The notes beneath the pieces were generated by a model. That model had not been told where the DNA came from, made no database searches, and worked only from the letters and a program-made list of their open reading frames with translations. From NCBI RefSeq assembly GCF_000426525.1, contig NZ_AUFN01000011.1:186001-250000 (forward strand): a stretch of DNA of 64,000 nucleotides, in the 5' to 3' direction. The translations under genes were made by a program, and so were the position numbers. Below are positions 15,235-24,421 of the stretch, piece by piece; within the stretch, counting starts at the first letter, position 1, and every line of letters begins with the position of its first letter. The DNA is from Nocardioides alkalitolerans DSM 16699 (lineage in GTDB: Bacteria; Actinomycetota; Actinomycetes; Propionibacteriales; Nocardioidaceae).

Positions 15235-15695
15235 CCGCCCGACACGGCGTCACCGGGGGAGCGCGGGACCAGCGCGGCCAGACGACGCTGATGATCATCG
15301 GCTTCGCCGGCGTGCTCTTCATGATGCTCGCGGTCGTGGTCGACGCCTCTGCCGCCTACCTCCAGCGCCAGGGGCTCGCCACGCTCGCCGACGGCGCCGC
15401 CCTCGCCGGCGCGGACGCGGGCGCCACGGGCGGCGAGGCCTACACCGGCGGGTTCCGCGACGACGACCGCGCCATCCAGACCGAGCGGGTCGCCGAGGCG
15501 GCGGTCGCGTCGTACCTGCTCGAGGTGGGGGCCTTTCGGCGCTACCCCGGGCTCGGGTACGACGCCAGCGTTGACGGCGGGTCGGTCGAGGTCCGGATCT
15601 CGGCGCCGCTCGACCTGCCGCTGACCCTGCCCGGCGGGCCCGAGGAGGCCACGATCGCCGCGACCGGCAGTGCGGCGGTGCAGCTCAGCCCCTAG
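15231..15695 (+). CDS. TadG-like pilus assembly protein
   Basis: The 154 residues begin DQRGQTTLMIIGFAGVLFMM, the N-terminal helix of the TadG/Flp-Tad_N family. They continue with AAYLQRQGLATLADGAALAG, the conserved helix of this group. The protein is much shorter than full TadG, which carries a von Willebrand-type domain, so it is a short minor-pilin form as often found in actinobacteria. It is the last gene of the tad operon; a set of large inverted repeats follows. Confidence 0.87.
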   Translation: MTARHGVTGGARDQRGQTTLMIIGFAGVLFMMLAVVVDASAAYLQRQGLATLADGAALAGADAGATGGEAYTGGFRDDDRAIQTERVAEAAVASYLLEVGAFRRYPGLGYDASVDGGSVEVRISAPLDLPLTLPGGPEEATIAATGSAAVQLSP

Positions 15696-15741
15696 GGGGT
15701 GACCGCGGGCGACGGGTGCGGCGGCGCCTCAGGTCATCCGG

Positions 15742-15787
15742 GACGTCATCCGAACTGACGCCCCGGGAGCTCGGACCGGATGACGTC
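15742..15787. repeat. Inverted repeat 1 downstream of tad
   Basis: GACGTCATCCG at 15742-15752 pairs perfectly with CGGATGACGTC at 15777-15787, 24 bases apart. It is the first of three consecutive inverted repeats in the gap between the convergent tad operon and rraA. Confidence 0.75.
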
Positions 15788-15824
15788 GTCGGAGCGGGAG
15801 AGCGGCCGATCAACGCGGCCCGAC

Positions 15825-15874
15825 CGGACGTCATACCGACGGGGGCTCCCGGGCCTCGATTCGTATGACGTCCG
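15825..15874. repeat. Inverted repeat 2 downstream of tad
   Basis: CGGACGTCATAC at 15825-15836 pairs perfectly with GTATGACGTCCG at 15863-15874. The arms share the GGACGTCAT core with inverted repeat 1, so the two look related by duplication. Confidence 0.75.
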
Positions 15875-15898
15875 TGCCCCGGGCCCGACCGGACGGCC

Positions 15899-15963
15899 AG
15901 GTAGTCCCTGACGATGTGGTCGTTCCTCGGCCGCAGCAACGACCACTACGTCAGGGACTACCC
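15899..15963. terminator. Long inverted repeat 3, probable bidirectional terminator
   Basis: Two 26-base arms (15899-15924 and 15938-15963) match at 23 positions around a 13-base loop. The arms start with GTAGTCCCTGACG. It ends 24 bases before the rraA stop codon and lies between convergent genes, so termination in both directions is likely. The arm length is unusual for a simple terminator. Confidence 0.7.
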
Positions 15964-15987
15964 GCCCGTAGAGGGGTGGAGCGTGCC

Positions 15988-16500
15988 TCAGACGACGACG
16001 ATCCCGTCCTCGTCGCTCCACACGACGTCGCCCGGGGTGAACGTGACGCCTCCGAAGGTGACGGGCACGTCGGTCTCGCCGGCGGCGTCCTTGGCGCTCT
16101 TGCGGGGGTTCGAGCCCAGCGCCTTCACGCCCAGCTCGAGCGAGGCGATGGCGCGCACGTCGCGCACCGGGCCGTTGATGATGACGCCGGCCCAGCCGTT
16201 CGCCACGGCGGCCTCGGCGATCATGTCGCCCATCAGCGCTGAATACAGGGACGCGCCGCCGTCGACGACGAGCACCGCGCCCTCACCGGGGCTGTTGAGC
16301 GTCTTCTTGACCAGGCCGTTGTCGCGGTCGCAGCGCACCGTGCGCACGGGGCCCGTGAAGCGGGGGCGGGCGCCGTACTGATTGAACTGCGTCTCGCAGG
16401 AGCGCACCTCGACCTCGGCGTCGACGAGCGCGTCGACGAGGTCCGAGGTGGTGAGGGTGCCGGCGACGAAGGCGTCGGCGTCGAAGGTGGGGGTGCTCAT
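15988..16500 (-). CDS. RraA-family protein
   Basis: The 170 residues match the RraA/HMG-aldolase family along their length: [20 protein letters not shown], the [21 protein letters not shown] segment, and [14 protein letters not shown] with the conserved Gly-x-x-Arg-Asp metal-site motif. Members either inhibit RNase E or act as 4-hydroxy-4-methyl-2-oxoglutarate aldolases; the metal-binding Arg-Asp is kept, so an aldolase role is possible. ATG 16500 follows GAGGA. A universal stress protein gene ends 12 bases upstream on the same strand. Confidence 0.88.
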   Translation of the reverse strand: MSTPTFDADAFVAGTLTTSDLVDALVDAEVEVRSCETQFNQYGARPRFTGPVRTVRCDRDNGLVKKTLNSPGEGAVLVVDGGASLYSALMGDMIAEAAVANGWAGVIINGPVRDVRAIASLELGVKALGSNPRKSAKDAAGETDVPVTFGGVTFTPGDVVWSDEDGIVVV

Positions 16501-16512
16501 GGGTGGGTCCTC

Positions 16513-16932
16513 TCAGCGGGCGGGCTTGACGACGAGGATCTGGGCGGAGACCTCGAGCAGGAGACGCTGGACCGATCGTCCGAGGATCATCTTGCCGATC
16601 GTGCTGCGGCGGCGCGAGCCGACGATGACCAGACGCGGTGTCAGCGACTCGAGGTGCTCCACCACGCTGTCGGTGGGGTCGCTGCCGGGCGCGACGAGGT
16701 CGAGCCGCCAGTCGAGGTCGGCGGGCAGCACCTCCGCCAGGCGGCCGGTGAGCACCTCCTCCTCGACCGCGGTGACGCGGTCGTCGGGGGACCCCGTCGA
16801 GGTGGCCACGACGACGAGCGGGAGCGAGCGGTGCTGCGCCTCCTCGACGGCGGCGGCGAGGGCGGCCTCGCCCTCGCGTGTGGCGGCGTGGAGCACGGCG
16901 ACGGTCGGAGCGACCGAAGGAGAAGCGTTCAC
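16513..16932 (-). CDS. Universal stress protein family protein
   Basis: The protein has 139 residues from GTG 16932. The UspA fold is recognisable from the closing RLVIVGSRRRSTIGKMILGR and SVQRLLLEVSAQILVVKP, equivalent to the Gly-x2-Gly-x9-Gly-(Ser/Thr) nucleotide-binding motif. The family binds ATP or AMP and is induced by stress or starvation. It is the first gene of a two-gene unit with rraA and diverges from the amylosucrase gene across 40 bases, so regulatory sites must be shared. Confidence 0.82.
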   Translation of the reverse strand: MNASPSVAPTVAVLHAATREGEAALAAAVEEAQHRSLPLVVVATSTGSPDDRVTAVEEEVLTGRLAEVLPADLDWRLDLVAPGSDPTDSVVEHLESLTPRLVIVGSRRRSTIGKMILGRSVQRLLLEVSAQILVVKPAR

Positions 16933-16972
16933 GGGGTCATCCTCCACTCTCGAGCCAGGGTTGAATGCACCC

Positions 16973-18886
16973 ATGTCGACCCCGGCTCTCCCGCCCCACC
17001 GCCGCCGCACGCTCGACCTGCGGGTGGCGCGCTACGGCCCCGACCTCGTCGCCGGTCTCGAGGCCGTGTTCCCGCCCGAGGTGGCCGCCGCCACGACCCA
17101 GCGGCTGCTCGACGTGGCCTCCGCGGCGTACGCCGAGCGCGACGACGACCTCCACGAGCTCGACGAGCGGCGACTGCTCCAGCCGGACTGGTTCCAGCAG
17201 CCCGGCCTGACCGGCTACGCGGCGTACGCCGAGCGGTTCGCGGCCGACCTCGGCGGCAATCTCGCCGCGGTGGGGGAGCGGGTCGACCACCTCGAGGCCC
17301 TCGGCGTCGGCTACCTCCACCTCATGCCGCTGCTGACGCCGCGACCGGGGGACAGCGACGGCGGGTACGCCGTGGCCGACTACCGCACCGTGCGCGCCGA
17401 CCTCGGCACCACCGACGACCTGCGCGAGCTCACCCGGCGCCTGCGGGGCCGGGGCATCAGCCTGGTGCTCGACCTCGTGCTCAACCACGTGGCCCGCGAG
17501 CACGAGTGGGCCGAGCGTGCCCGGGCGGGGGAGGAACGCTACCGCCGCTACTTCCACGTCTTCGCCGACCGCGAGCTGCCCGACGCCTACGAGGAGACCG
17601 TGCCCGAGGTCTTCCCCGACTTCGCGCCCGGCAGCTTCACCCACGACCCCGACCTCGACGCCTGGGTGTGGACCACCTTCAACACCTGGCAGTGGGATCT
17701 CGACTGGTCGAACCCCGACGTGCTCGTCGAGTTCGCCGAGATCGTCTGCCACCTCGCGAACCTCGGCGTCGAGGTGCTGCGCCTCGACGCCATCGCGTTC
17801 CTCTGGAAGCGGCTCGGCACCACCTGCCAGAACCAGCCCGAGGTGCACCCGCTCACCCAGGCGCTGCGCGCCGTCGCCCGGATCGCCTGCCCCGGCGTGC
17901 TGTTCAAGGCCGAGGCGATCGTCAGCCCGCGCGACCTCATGCCCTACCTCGGCACCGGCGCCCACGCCGGCAAGGTCAGCGACCTCGCCTACCACAACAC
18001 GCTGATGGTGCAGGTCTGGTCGATGCTCGCCTCCGGCGAGACCGCGCTCGCCCGCCAGGTGCTCGGCGGGCTGCCGCCGACGCCGCCCACCGCCACCTGG
18101 ATCACCTACGCCCGCTGCCACGACGACATCGGCTGGGCGATCGACGACCGCGACGCCCCCGCCGTCGGCCTCGACGGCGCGGCCCACCGTGCGTTCCTCT
18201 CGGACTGGTACGCCGGCGACCATCCCGGCTCCTGGGCCGCGGGACTCGTCTTCCAGCACAACCCCGCCACCGGCGACAAGCGCATCAGCGGTACGGCGGC
18301 CGCCCTCACCGGCCTCGCCGCCGCGGAGGCCTCCGGCGACGCGGGTGCGGTCGACGCCGCCCTCGCCCGCTTCTTCCTCGCCCACGCCGTCGTCGCCGGC
18401 TGGGGCGGGATCCCCGTGATCTGGAGCGGCGACGAGCTGGCGCAGCCCAACGACCCCGACTGGGCCGACGAGCCCGGCCACGAGGGCGACAACCGGTGGG
18501 CCCACCGCCCCCGCCTCGACCCCGCCCGCCTGGCGCGGCGCGACGACCTCTCCACCGTGCCCGGGCGCGCGTTCGCCGCGCTGGCCCACCTGGCCCGCGT
18601 GCGCCGTACGCTCCCGCAGCTGCACGCCGCCACCTCCCCGACCGTGGTCGACGGCGTCGACGACGGCCTCCTCGTCACCCTGCGCAGCCCCGCCGCCGGG
18701 GTCGTGGTCGGCGTCTACAACGTCACCGACCGCCCCCGCCCGCTGCCCGCCGAGCGGCTGGCGGCGCTCGGCCTCCACGCGCCGTACGACGCCCTCGGCG
18801 GCCACGCCGTCACCTGGGGCGACGACGGGATCGTGCTGGTGCCGGCGTACGCCGCGTGGTGGCTGGTCGACGGGCCGCTGCGCTGA
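16973..18886 (+). CDS. Amylosucrase, glycoside hydrolase family 13
   Basis: The 637-residue protein has the amylosucrase layout: an N-terminal helical domain, a (beta/alpha)8 barrel and a C-terminal beta domain. GH13 motifs are clear: DLVLNHV (region I), LRLDAIAF with nucleophile Asp272, FKAEAI with acid/base Glu314, and YARCHDDIGW with His383-Asp384-Asp385. Amylosucrases (GH13_4) transfer glucose from sucrose to make an alpha-1,4-glucan and release fructose; some homologues are sucrose hydrolases. There is no signal peptide, so it acts in the cytoplasm. ATG 16973 is supported by the protein start rather than a ribosome site. Confidence 0.87.
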   Translation: MSTPALPPHRRRTLDLRVARYGPDLVAGLEAVFPPEVAAATTQRLLDVASAAYAERDDDLHELDERRLLQPDWFQQPGLTGYAAYAERFAADLGGNLAAVGERVDHLEALGVGYLHLMPLLTPRPGDSDGGYAVADYRTVRADLGTTDDLRELTRRLRGRGISLVLDLVLNHVAREHEWAERARAGEERYRRYFHVFADRELPDAYEETVPEVFPDFAPGSFTHDPDLDAWVWTTFNTWQWDLDWSNPDVLVEFAEIVCHLANLGVEVLRLDAIAFLWKRLGTTCQNQPEVHPLTQALRAVARIACPGVLFKAEAIVSPRDLMPYLGTGAHAGKVSDLAYHNTLMVQVWSMLASGETALARQVLGGLPPTPPTATWITYARCHDDIGWAIDDRDAPAVGLDGAAHRAFLSDWYAGDHPGSWAAGLVFQHNPATGDKRISGTAAALTGLAAAEASGDAGAVDAALARFFLAHAVVAGWGGIPVIWSGDELAQPNDPDWADEPGHEGDNRWAHRPRLDPARLARRDDLSTVPGRAFAALAHLARVRRTLPQLHAATSPTVVDGVDDGLLVTLRSPAAGVVVGVYNVTDRPRPLPAERLAALGLHAPYDALGGHAVTWGDDGIVLVPAYAAWWLVDGPLR

Positions 18887-18934
18887 CGGGCGGGGATGCC
18901 GGGCCGGTTTCGCGCTGACGTAGCATCGTCGTTT

Positions 18935-20053
18935 GTGGCTGGCCCGGACTTCGACCAAGAGATCAAGCACCTCAGCGCGACGATGCGCACCATCGAGCAG
19001 GTGCTCGACGTCGACGCCATGCGCGCGGAGGTCGTCGACCTCGGCGAGCAGGTGGCCGCCCCCGACCTCTGGGACGACCAGGCCAACGCCCAGCGCGTCA
19101 CCGGTCGTCTCTCGGCGCTGCAGGGCGAGCTCGAGCGCTTCGACGGACTGCGCGAGCGCATCGACGACCTCGGCGTGCTCGTCGAGCTCGGCACCGAGGA
19201 GGGCGACGCCGACTCGATGGCCGAGGCCGAGACGGAGCTCAACCGCCTGAAGAAGGCCGTCGAGAACCTCGAGGTGCGCACGCTGCTCTCGGGCGAGTAC
19301 GACGCCCGCGAGGCCCTCGTGACCATCCGCGCCGGCGCCGGTGGCGTCGACGCCGCCGACTTCGCCGAGATGCTGATGCGCATGTACGTGCGCTGGGCCG
19401 AGCGCAACAAGTACCCCGTCGAGGTCTTCGACACCTCGTACGCCGAGGAGGCCGGCCTCAAGTCCGCCACCTTCGCGATCCACGCGCCGTACGCCTACGG
19501 CACGCTGTCGGTCGAGGCCGGCACCCACCGCCTCGTGCGCATCAGCCCGTTCGACAACCAGGGCCGCCGCCAGACGAGCTTCGCCGCCGTCGAGGTCGTG
19601 CCGGTGCTCGAGCAGACCGACGAGATCGACATCCCGGACGAGGAGATCCGCACCGACGTCTACCGCTCCGGCGGCCCGGGCGGCCAGTCGGTCAACACCA
19701 CCGACTCCGCGGTGCGCCTCACGCACATCCCGACCGGCACGGTCGTCAGCTGCCAGAACGAGAAGAGCCAGCTGCAGAACAAGGCCAGCGCGATGGTCGT
19801 GCTCAAGGCCAAGCTGCTCGCGCTGAAGAAGGCCGAGGAGAAGGCCCACCTCGACGGGCTGCGCGGCGACGTCCAGGCGTCGTGGGGCGACCAGATGCGC
19901 AACTACGTGCTGAACCCGTACCAGGTCGTGAAGGACCTGCGCACGACCTACGAGTCGGGCAACCCGTCGTCGGTGTTCGACGGCGACATCGACGCGTTCC
20001 TCGAGGCCGGCATCCGCTGGCGCCGGGGCGCGGAGAAGGCCGAGGCGAACTAG
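18935..20053 (+). CDS. prfB: Peptide chain release factor 2
   Basis: The 372-residue RF2 releases finished protein at UGA and UAA codons. It has the helical N-terminal domain, the codon-reading SPF tripeptide in [15 protein letters not shown], and the GGQ motif ([17 protein letters not shown]) that reaches the peptidyl-transferase centre. The frame is continuous: the in-frame UGA with +1 shift that autoregulates prfB in many bacteria is absent. GTG 18935 is chosen for length, and TAGCAT at 18921-18926 suggests a leaderless start there. ftsE-ftsX-smpB follow, the usual actinobacterial order, though two minus-strand genes intervene. Confidence 0.96.
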   Translation: MAGPDFDQEIKHLSATMRTIEQVLDVDAMRAEVVDLGEQVAAPDLWDDQANAQRVTGRLSALQGELERFDGLRERIDDLGVLVELGTEEGDADSMAEAETELNRLKKAVENLEVRTLLSGEYDAREALVTIRAGAGGVDAADFAEMLMRMYVRWAERNKYPVEVFDTSYAEEAGLKSATFAIHAPYAYGTLSVEAGTHRLVRISPFDNQGRRQTSFAAVEVVPVLEQTDEIDIPDEEIRTDVYRSGGPGGQSVNTTDSAVRLTHIPTGTVVSCQNEKSQLQNKASAMVVLKAKLLALKKAEEKAHLDGLRGDVQASWGDQMRNYVLNPYQVVKDLRTTYESGNPSSVFDGDIDAFLEAGIRWRRGAEKAEAN

Positions 20054-20083
20054 TCGCTCCGGCCTTCGCCGCTGCCCGCGCCG

Positions 20084-20389
20084 TCAGGCGTAGCGGTGGC
20101 TCTTGGCCGCGTGGCCCTTCTCGCGGGTGCAGGTGCGCCCGCTGATCGCGCGGTGGCCGCAGAGGTCGTCGCTGTCCACGACCGCTGACGCGTCGGCGTC
20201 GACGGCGACCGCGGTGCCCTCGAGCGTCTCGTCGGCGCTCGGGGCGGGAGCGGGCTTCTTCTTCGCCGGGGTCTTCGCCGCCGGCTTCTCGGTCGGGGCC
20301 GTCCGGGCGCTCGCCGCAGCGGCGCCCCGCTTCTCGGCCGCGTCGTAGCGTGCCTCGCGCATGGCGCGCAGGCCGTCCATCTTGCTCAT
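20084..20389 (-). CDS. Unknown small protein with Lys/Ala/Pro linker and Cys/His end
   Basis: The protein has 101 residues from ATG 20389 (MSKMDGLRAMREARYDAAEK). The middle is a basic, disordered Ala/Pro/Lys linker (AAKTPAKKKPAPAPS). The end, CGHRAISGRTCTREKGHAAK followed by SHRYA, has two cysteines and three histidines that could bind one zinc. The base usage and codon pattern match a real gene. I recognise no named family. It sits between prfB and the lipoprotein gene with no shared operon structure. Confidence 0.65.
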   Translation of the reverse strand: MSKMDGLRAMREARYDAAEKRGAAAASARTAPTEKPAAKTPAKKKPAPAPSADETLEGTAVAVDADASAVVDSDDLCGHRAISGRTCTREKGHAAKSHRYA

Positions 20390-20469
20390 CGTCGCATCAC
20401 TGTGACGACAGTACGGCCGCGCGCCGACAACGCCCGCACCCTCGCTCGTGGCGTCCGCCCGGCCGTGCC

Positions 20470-21204
20470 TCAGCCGGTCGTCTCGGGCTCCACCGCACCG
20501 GCGAGCGCAACCTGGCCGCACCAGACGCCCGCGCGCTCGAACAGCTCGTCGTCGGTGGGCGGTGCGGCATCGGACGGCCCGCCCGCGGTGGGGGCGCGCA
20601 GGGCGCAGGTGAGCCAGGCGTCGCCGAACAGTCCGCGGAACGCCACCTCGGTCACCACGGCCTCCGGTGTCGTCTCCGTGCCCGGCACCGGGGTGCGGCA
20701 GACGGTGGCGACGGTCGCGGCGCCGTACGCCGGCTGGCCCTCGACGGCCCGGCAGCCCTCGCCGACGGCGGCCGCGGCGTACTGCTCGGCCTGCTCCGGC
20801 GTGACCGGCGGCGCGAAGACCCAGGCGGAGGCGAGCGGGGTCGTCAGTGCGGCGGCGTCGCCCTCGCCGTACCAGCGGCAGCCCGTCTCGTGCACGCGGT
20901 CCTCGACCCCGGGGGCCACCTCGGCGACACTCCCGTTCTCGTACGGCGCCGCCTCGCCGACCTCGCCCCCGAGCACGTCGGCGGTCGCGTCCTCCGGCAC
21001 GGCGTCGCAGAACGAGACCCGGCCGACGGTGAACGTCGTGGTGTCGATGTCGGCCAGGGGAGTGGGCGCGGCGGAGGTGGGCGCCGGGTCGGGCTCGGCC
21101 TCGCCGCCGCCGTCGCAGGCCGCCAGGCCGATGACCAGCGCGGGGACCAGGACCGCGGCCCGCACGGCCGCACGGGCGCGTCGATGGTGGGGGAACACAC
21201 CCAC
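20470..21204 (-). CDS. Putative secreted lipoprotein
   Basis: The 244 residues begin with a basic stretch, a hydrophobic helix and the lipobox LAAC (Cys30), then a Pro/Thr/Ala linker. The mature domain has two halves with paired cysteines ([46 protein letters not shown]), resembling actinobacterial DUF3558-like surface lipoproteins. Lipidation at Cys30 would anchor it outside the membrane. The function is unknown. It diverges from ftsE across 44 bases. Confidence 0.75.
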   Translation of the reverse strand: MGVFPHHRRARAAVRAAVLVPALVIGLAACDGGGEAEPDPAPTSAAPTPLADIDTTTFTVGRVSFCDAVPEDATADVLGGEVGEAAPYENGSVAEVAPGVEDRVHETGCRWYGEGDAAALTTPLASAWVFAPPVTPEQAEQYAAAAVGEGCRAVEGQPAYGAATVATVCRTPVPGTETTPEAVVTEVAFRGLFGDAWLTCALRAPTAGGPSDAAPPTDDELFERAGVWCGQVALAGAVEPETTG

Positions 21205-21248
21205 AACCTAGGACAAACGGGCTGGGCGGCTCGACTACGCTCCCTTCG

Positions 21249-21938
21249 GTGATCCGCTTCGAGAAGGTCTCCGTGACCTACCCCGGCCAGGGCCGCCCCG
21301 CGCTCGACGACATCAGTGTCGACATCGAGAAGGGCGAGTTCGTCTTCCTGGTCGGCTCCTCCGGTTCGGGCAAGTCCACCTTCCTCCGCCTCGTGCTCCG
21401 CGAGCACCGGTCGACCGCGGGCCGCGTGTACGTCGCGGGCCGCGAGCTCAACCGCCTCGCCACCTGGAAGGTGCCGCGCCTGCGTCGCGAGATCGGCACC
21501 GTGTTCCAGGACTTCCGGCTCCTGCCCAACAAGACGGTGCACGAGAACGTCGCGTTCGCGCTCCAGGTGATCGGCAAGCCCCGCGCCCAGATCATGGAGC
21601 TGGTGCCGCAGACGCTCGACCTCGTGGGCCTCGACGGCAAGGCCGACCGGATGCCCGACGAGCTGTCGGGCGGCGAGCAGCAGCGCGTGGCGATCGCCCG
21701 GGCGTTCGTGAACCGCCCCAAGATCCTGCTGGCCGACGAGCCGACCGGAAACCTCGACCCGACCACGTCGGTCGGCATCATGAAGCTGCTCGACCGGATC
21801 AACCGCACCGGCACGACCGTCGTCATGTCGACGCACGACAACAGCATCGTCGACCAGATGCGCAAGCGCGTCGTGGAGCTGGAGAACGGCCACATGCTGC
21901 GCGACCAGGCGCAGGGCGTCTACGGCTTCCAGAACTGA
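21249..21938 (+). CDS. ftsE: Cell division ATP-binding protein FtsE
   Basis: The 229-residue ABC ATPase has Walker [10 protein letters not shown] (about 36-44), signature [14 protein letters not shown] and Walker [13 protein letters not shown]. The order and length match FtsE, which with FtsX controls septal wall hydrolases. GTG 21249 lies seven bases after TACGCT, so the transcript may be leaderless. ftsX begins 33 bases downstream and an M23 hydrolase follows, the known FtsEX-hydrolase arrangement. Confidence 0.96.
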   Translation: MIRFEKVSVTYPGQGRPALDDISVDIEKGEFVFLVGSSGSGKSTFLRLVLREHRSTAGRVYVAGRELNRLATWKVPRLRREIGTVFQDFRLLPNKTVHENVAFALQVIGKPRAQIMELVPQTLDLVGLDGKADRMPDELSGGEQQRVAIARAFVNRPKILLADEPTGNLDPTTSVGIMKLLDRINRTGTTVVMSTHDNSIVDQMRKRVVELENGHMLRDQAQGVYGFQN

Positions 21939-21971
21939 GCACTTCCCCCGATCCAGGAGCAGACCCACCTC

Positions 21972-22892
21972 ATGCAGCTGCGTTACGTCTTCACCGAGCT
22001 CGCCCAGGGCCTGCGTCGCAACATCTCGATGCACCTCGCGGTCGTGCTGACCCTCTTCGTCTCGCTCTCCCTCGTGGGCACCGGCGTGCTGCTCAACCAG
22101 CAGGCCGCCATCGCCGACGAGCAGTTCGGCAGCCAGGTCGAGATCACCGTCTACCTCTGCAACGAGACCGACGTGGGGCGCTGCAACGGCGCCGTCACCG
22201 ACGCGCAGCGCGGCGACATCATGAACGCGATCGAGGAGAACCCCGAGGTCTCCGGCCTGCGCACCGAGTCGAAGCAGGACGCCTTCGACAAGACCCTCGC
22301 GGTGAGCGAGGCCCAGGGCGACACCCGTCTGCTCGAGGGCGAGGACGCCGCGGTCACGGTCGAGGACTTCAACGACTCGATCTGGATCTCCCTCGTCGAC
22401 CCGGAGCGCTCCGAGGGGGTGGAGAGCGCCGTCGCGACGCTGGACGGGGTCAAGCTCATCCGCGACCAGCGCGAGCTGCTCGAGCCGGTCTTCGACGTGC
22501 TCGACGCGGCCCAGTGGGGCGCGCTCGGCGTGGCCGGGTTCCTCGTGCTCGCCGCGCTCCTGCTGGTCGGCAACACCATCCGCCTGGCCGCCTTCGCCCG
22601 ACGCCGCGAGATCGGCATCATGCGGCTCGTGGGTGCCTCGACCCTCTACATCGCGCTGCCGTTCCTCCTCGAGGCCCTGGTCACGGCGCTGCTCGGCGTG
22701 CTGCTCGCCGGCGGCGCGCTCGCGGCGCTGCTCCGGTTCGTGATCCACGACCAGGCGGCCGACGAGCTGAAGTTCATGCCGTGGGTGGGTCTCGGCGACT
22801 TCGGCGTGGCGCTGGGGGCGATCGCACTGCTCGGCCCGCTGCTCACGCTGCTGCCGACACTCGTGCTCACGCGCAAATACCTCAAAGTCTGA
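21972..22892 (+). CDS. ftsX: Cell division membrane protein FtsX
   Basis: The 306 residues have four membrane segments, at about 20-45, 180-200, 225-255 and 275-297. A large extracytoplasmic loop after the first carries a Cys pair (YLCNETDVGRCNGAV), and ARRREIGIMRLVGAS sits after the second helix. This is the FtsX/MacB-type permease fold; FtsX passes the ATPase signal to a periplasmic or wall hydrolase through the large loop. ATG 21972 has GGAGCAG upstream. Confidence 0.95.
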   Translation: MQLRYVFTELAQGLRRNISMHLAVVLTLFVSLSLVGTGVLLNQQAAIADEQFGSQVEITVYLCNETDVGRCNGAVTDAQRGDIMNAIEENPEVSGLRTESKQDAFDKTLAVSEAQGDTRLLEGEDAAVTVEDFNDSIWISLVDPERSEGVESAVATLDGVKLIRDQRELLEPVFDVLDAAQWGALGVAGFLVLAALLLVGNTIRLAAFARRREIGIMRLVGASTLYIALPFLLEALVTALLGVLLAGGALAALLRFVIHDQAADELKFMPWVGLGDFGVALGAIALLGPLLTLLPTLVLTRKYLKV

Positions 22893-22946
22893 CCCGACTG
22901 GTCTACCTTCGACTCGTTCACTTCCCCGAACACCTGAGGCTCCCCT

Positions 22947-24332
22947 GTGCGCATCTTCCCCGCGCTGTCCCGCCGTCGGCTCGCCGCGATGGTCTCCGTC
23001 GTCGTGCTGTCGTCCGGTGCTGCCGTCGTCCCCTTCGCCTACGCCGACGACGAGGACGACGAGCTGCAGGAGCGGCGCAGCGAGGTCCAGGGCCAGATCG
23101 ACGGGGCCCACAACGACCTCGACGAGTCCAGCGCCACGCTCCGAGCGGCCACCATCCGGCTCCGTGAGTCGACCGCCCAGCTGTCCGCCGCCCAGGCCCG
23201 CGTCTCCACCGCGCGCGCCGAGCTGGCCGAGGCGCAGGCGTTCGACGTCGAGATGCAGGAGCGGCTCGACGTCGCGGAGGCCCAGCTGGCCGCCGCGCAG
23301 GCCGAGCTCGAGGAGGGCCGCCAGGGCGTGCAGGCGCAGCGCACCCGCGTCGGCCGCCAGATCGTCGAGCGCTCGATGGTGGGCGACGCCGACCTCCAGG
23401 CGCTCGGCGCCATCCTCGGCGCCGAGGACCTCGCCGACCTGACCCGCCTGCAGACCGCCCACGACACCGTCGTCGACACCGAGGCGCGGGTGTACGACGA
23501 CCTGCGCGCCGCCGAGGTCATGCTCGAGGTGCGCGAGGGCGCCGTGCAGGAGGCGACCGATCTGGTCGCCGCCGAGCGCGCCGAGGCCGCCGCCAACCTG
23601 GAGCGCATGCGCACCCTCGAGGCGGAGGCCGAGGCCGCGGAGGCCGAGGTCGCCCAGCTCGTCACCGCCCACCAGGCGGTCGAGGCCGACGCCGCCGCGG
23701 CCCGGGCCGCCGACCAGGCCACGCTCAACGAGCTCGAGGCCGAGGACGCCCGTCTCGGCCGGGTGCTGCGCGAGCGCGCGGCGGCAGCCGCGGCCGCTGC
23801 GGCGGCCCGGGAGGCGGCCGCGCAGCGCGCCCGCGAGGAGGCGGCCCGCAACAACGGCGGTGGCTCCTCCTCCGGCGGGGGTGGCTCCTCCGGTGGCGGC
23901 GGCTCGAGCGGCGGCGGTGGCGGCTCCAGCAACTCCAGCGGCGCCCTCAGCTATCCGGTCGCCGGTCGCGTCACCTCGCCGTACGGCATGCGCGTCCACC
24001 CGATCTACGGCTACTACTCCCTGCACGACGGCACGGACTTCGGCGCCGCCTGCGGCACCCCGATGTACGCCACCGCCGACGGCCAGGTCGTCGAGAAGTA
24101 CTTCCAGTCGGCCTGGGGCAACCGCCTCGTCATCGACAACGGCTACATCAACGGGGCCGGCGTCGCGTCGATCTACAACCACGCGACGCGCTACGTCGTC
24201 AGCGTCGGCCAGAACGTGCGCCGCGGTCAGCTCGTCGGGTACGTCGGCACCACCGGCTGGTCGACCGGCTGCCACCTGCACTTCACGGTCTACAAGAACG
24301 GCTCGCCGACCAACCCGATGAACTACTTCTGA
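22947..24332 (+). CDS. Coiled-coil M23 (LytM) cell-wall hydrolase, FtsEX partner
   Basis: The 461 residues start with a signal peptide ending AYADDE, then a long coiled coil (about 35-290) rich in Ala/Glu/Arg heptads, a Gly/Ser linker of (S)GGGG units at about 300-330, and a C-terminal M23 domain. The zinc-site motifs are intact: HDGTDFG, IYNHATRY and HLHF. The layout resembles EnvC and actinobacterial RipC, which FtsX activates during cell separation. It directly follows ftsX with a 54-base gap. GTG 22947 gives the signal peptide its proper length. Confidence 0.92.
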   Translation: MRIFPALSRRRLAAMVSVVVLSSGAAVVPFAYADDEDDELQERRSEVQGQIDGAHNDLDESSATLRAATIRLRESTAQLSAAQARVSTARAELAEAQAFDVEMQERLDVAEAQLAAAQAELEEGRQGVQAQRTRVGRQIVERSMVGDADLQALGAILGAEDLADLTRLQTAHDTVVDTEARVYDDLRAAEVMLEVREGAVQEATDLVAAERAEAAANLERMRTLEAEAEAAEAEVAQLVTAHQAVEADAAAARAADQATLNELEAEDARLGRVLRERAAAAAAAAAAREAAAQRAREEAARNNGGGSSSGGGGSSGGGGSSGGGGGSSNSSGALSYPVAGRVTSPYGMRVHPIYGYYSLHDGTDFGAACGTPMYATADGQVVEKYFQSAWGNRLVIDNGYINGAGVASIYNHATRYVVSVGQNVRRGQLVGYVGTTGWSTGCHLHFTVYKNGSPTNPMNYF

Positions 24333-24421
24333 GCCTGGAGCGCCGCGTCCGGAGGGGCCCGCGCACGACGCCCTCGGGCGGCGTGGTCAATCCCCTTGCG
24401 CTCTCTTGAGAGGATGGACGA

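Noticed and set aside
12277..15695. tad genes as pseudogenes
   Set aside because: All six genes downstream of cpaF are intact, overlap properly and keep their family motifs; only cpaF is broken.
18935..19060. Programmed +1 frameshift in prfB
   Set aside because: The reading frame is continuous from the start and contains no in-frame UGA, as is usual in actinobacteria.
16937..24281. Very long minus-strand open frames of 970 and 1145 codons
   Set aside because: They run antisense to amylosucrase, prfB, ftsE, ftsX and the M23 hydrolase, and consist of low-complexity Gly/Val/Arg/Glu sequence. They arise from third-position G/C bias.
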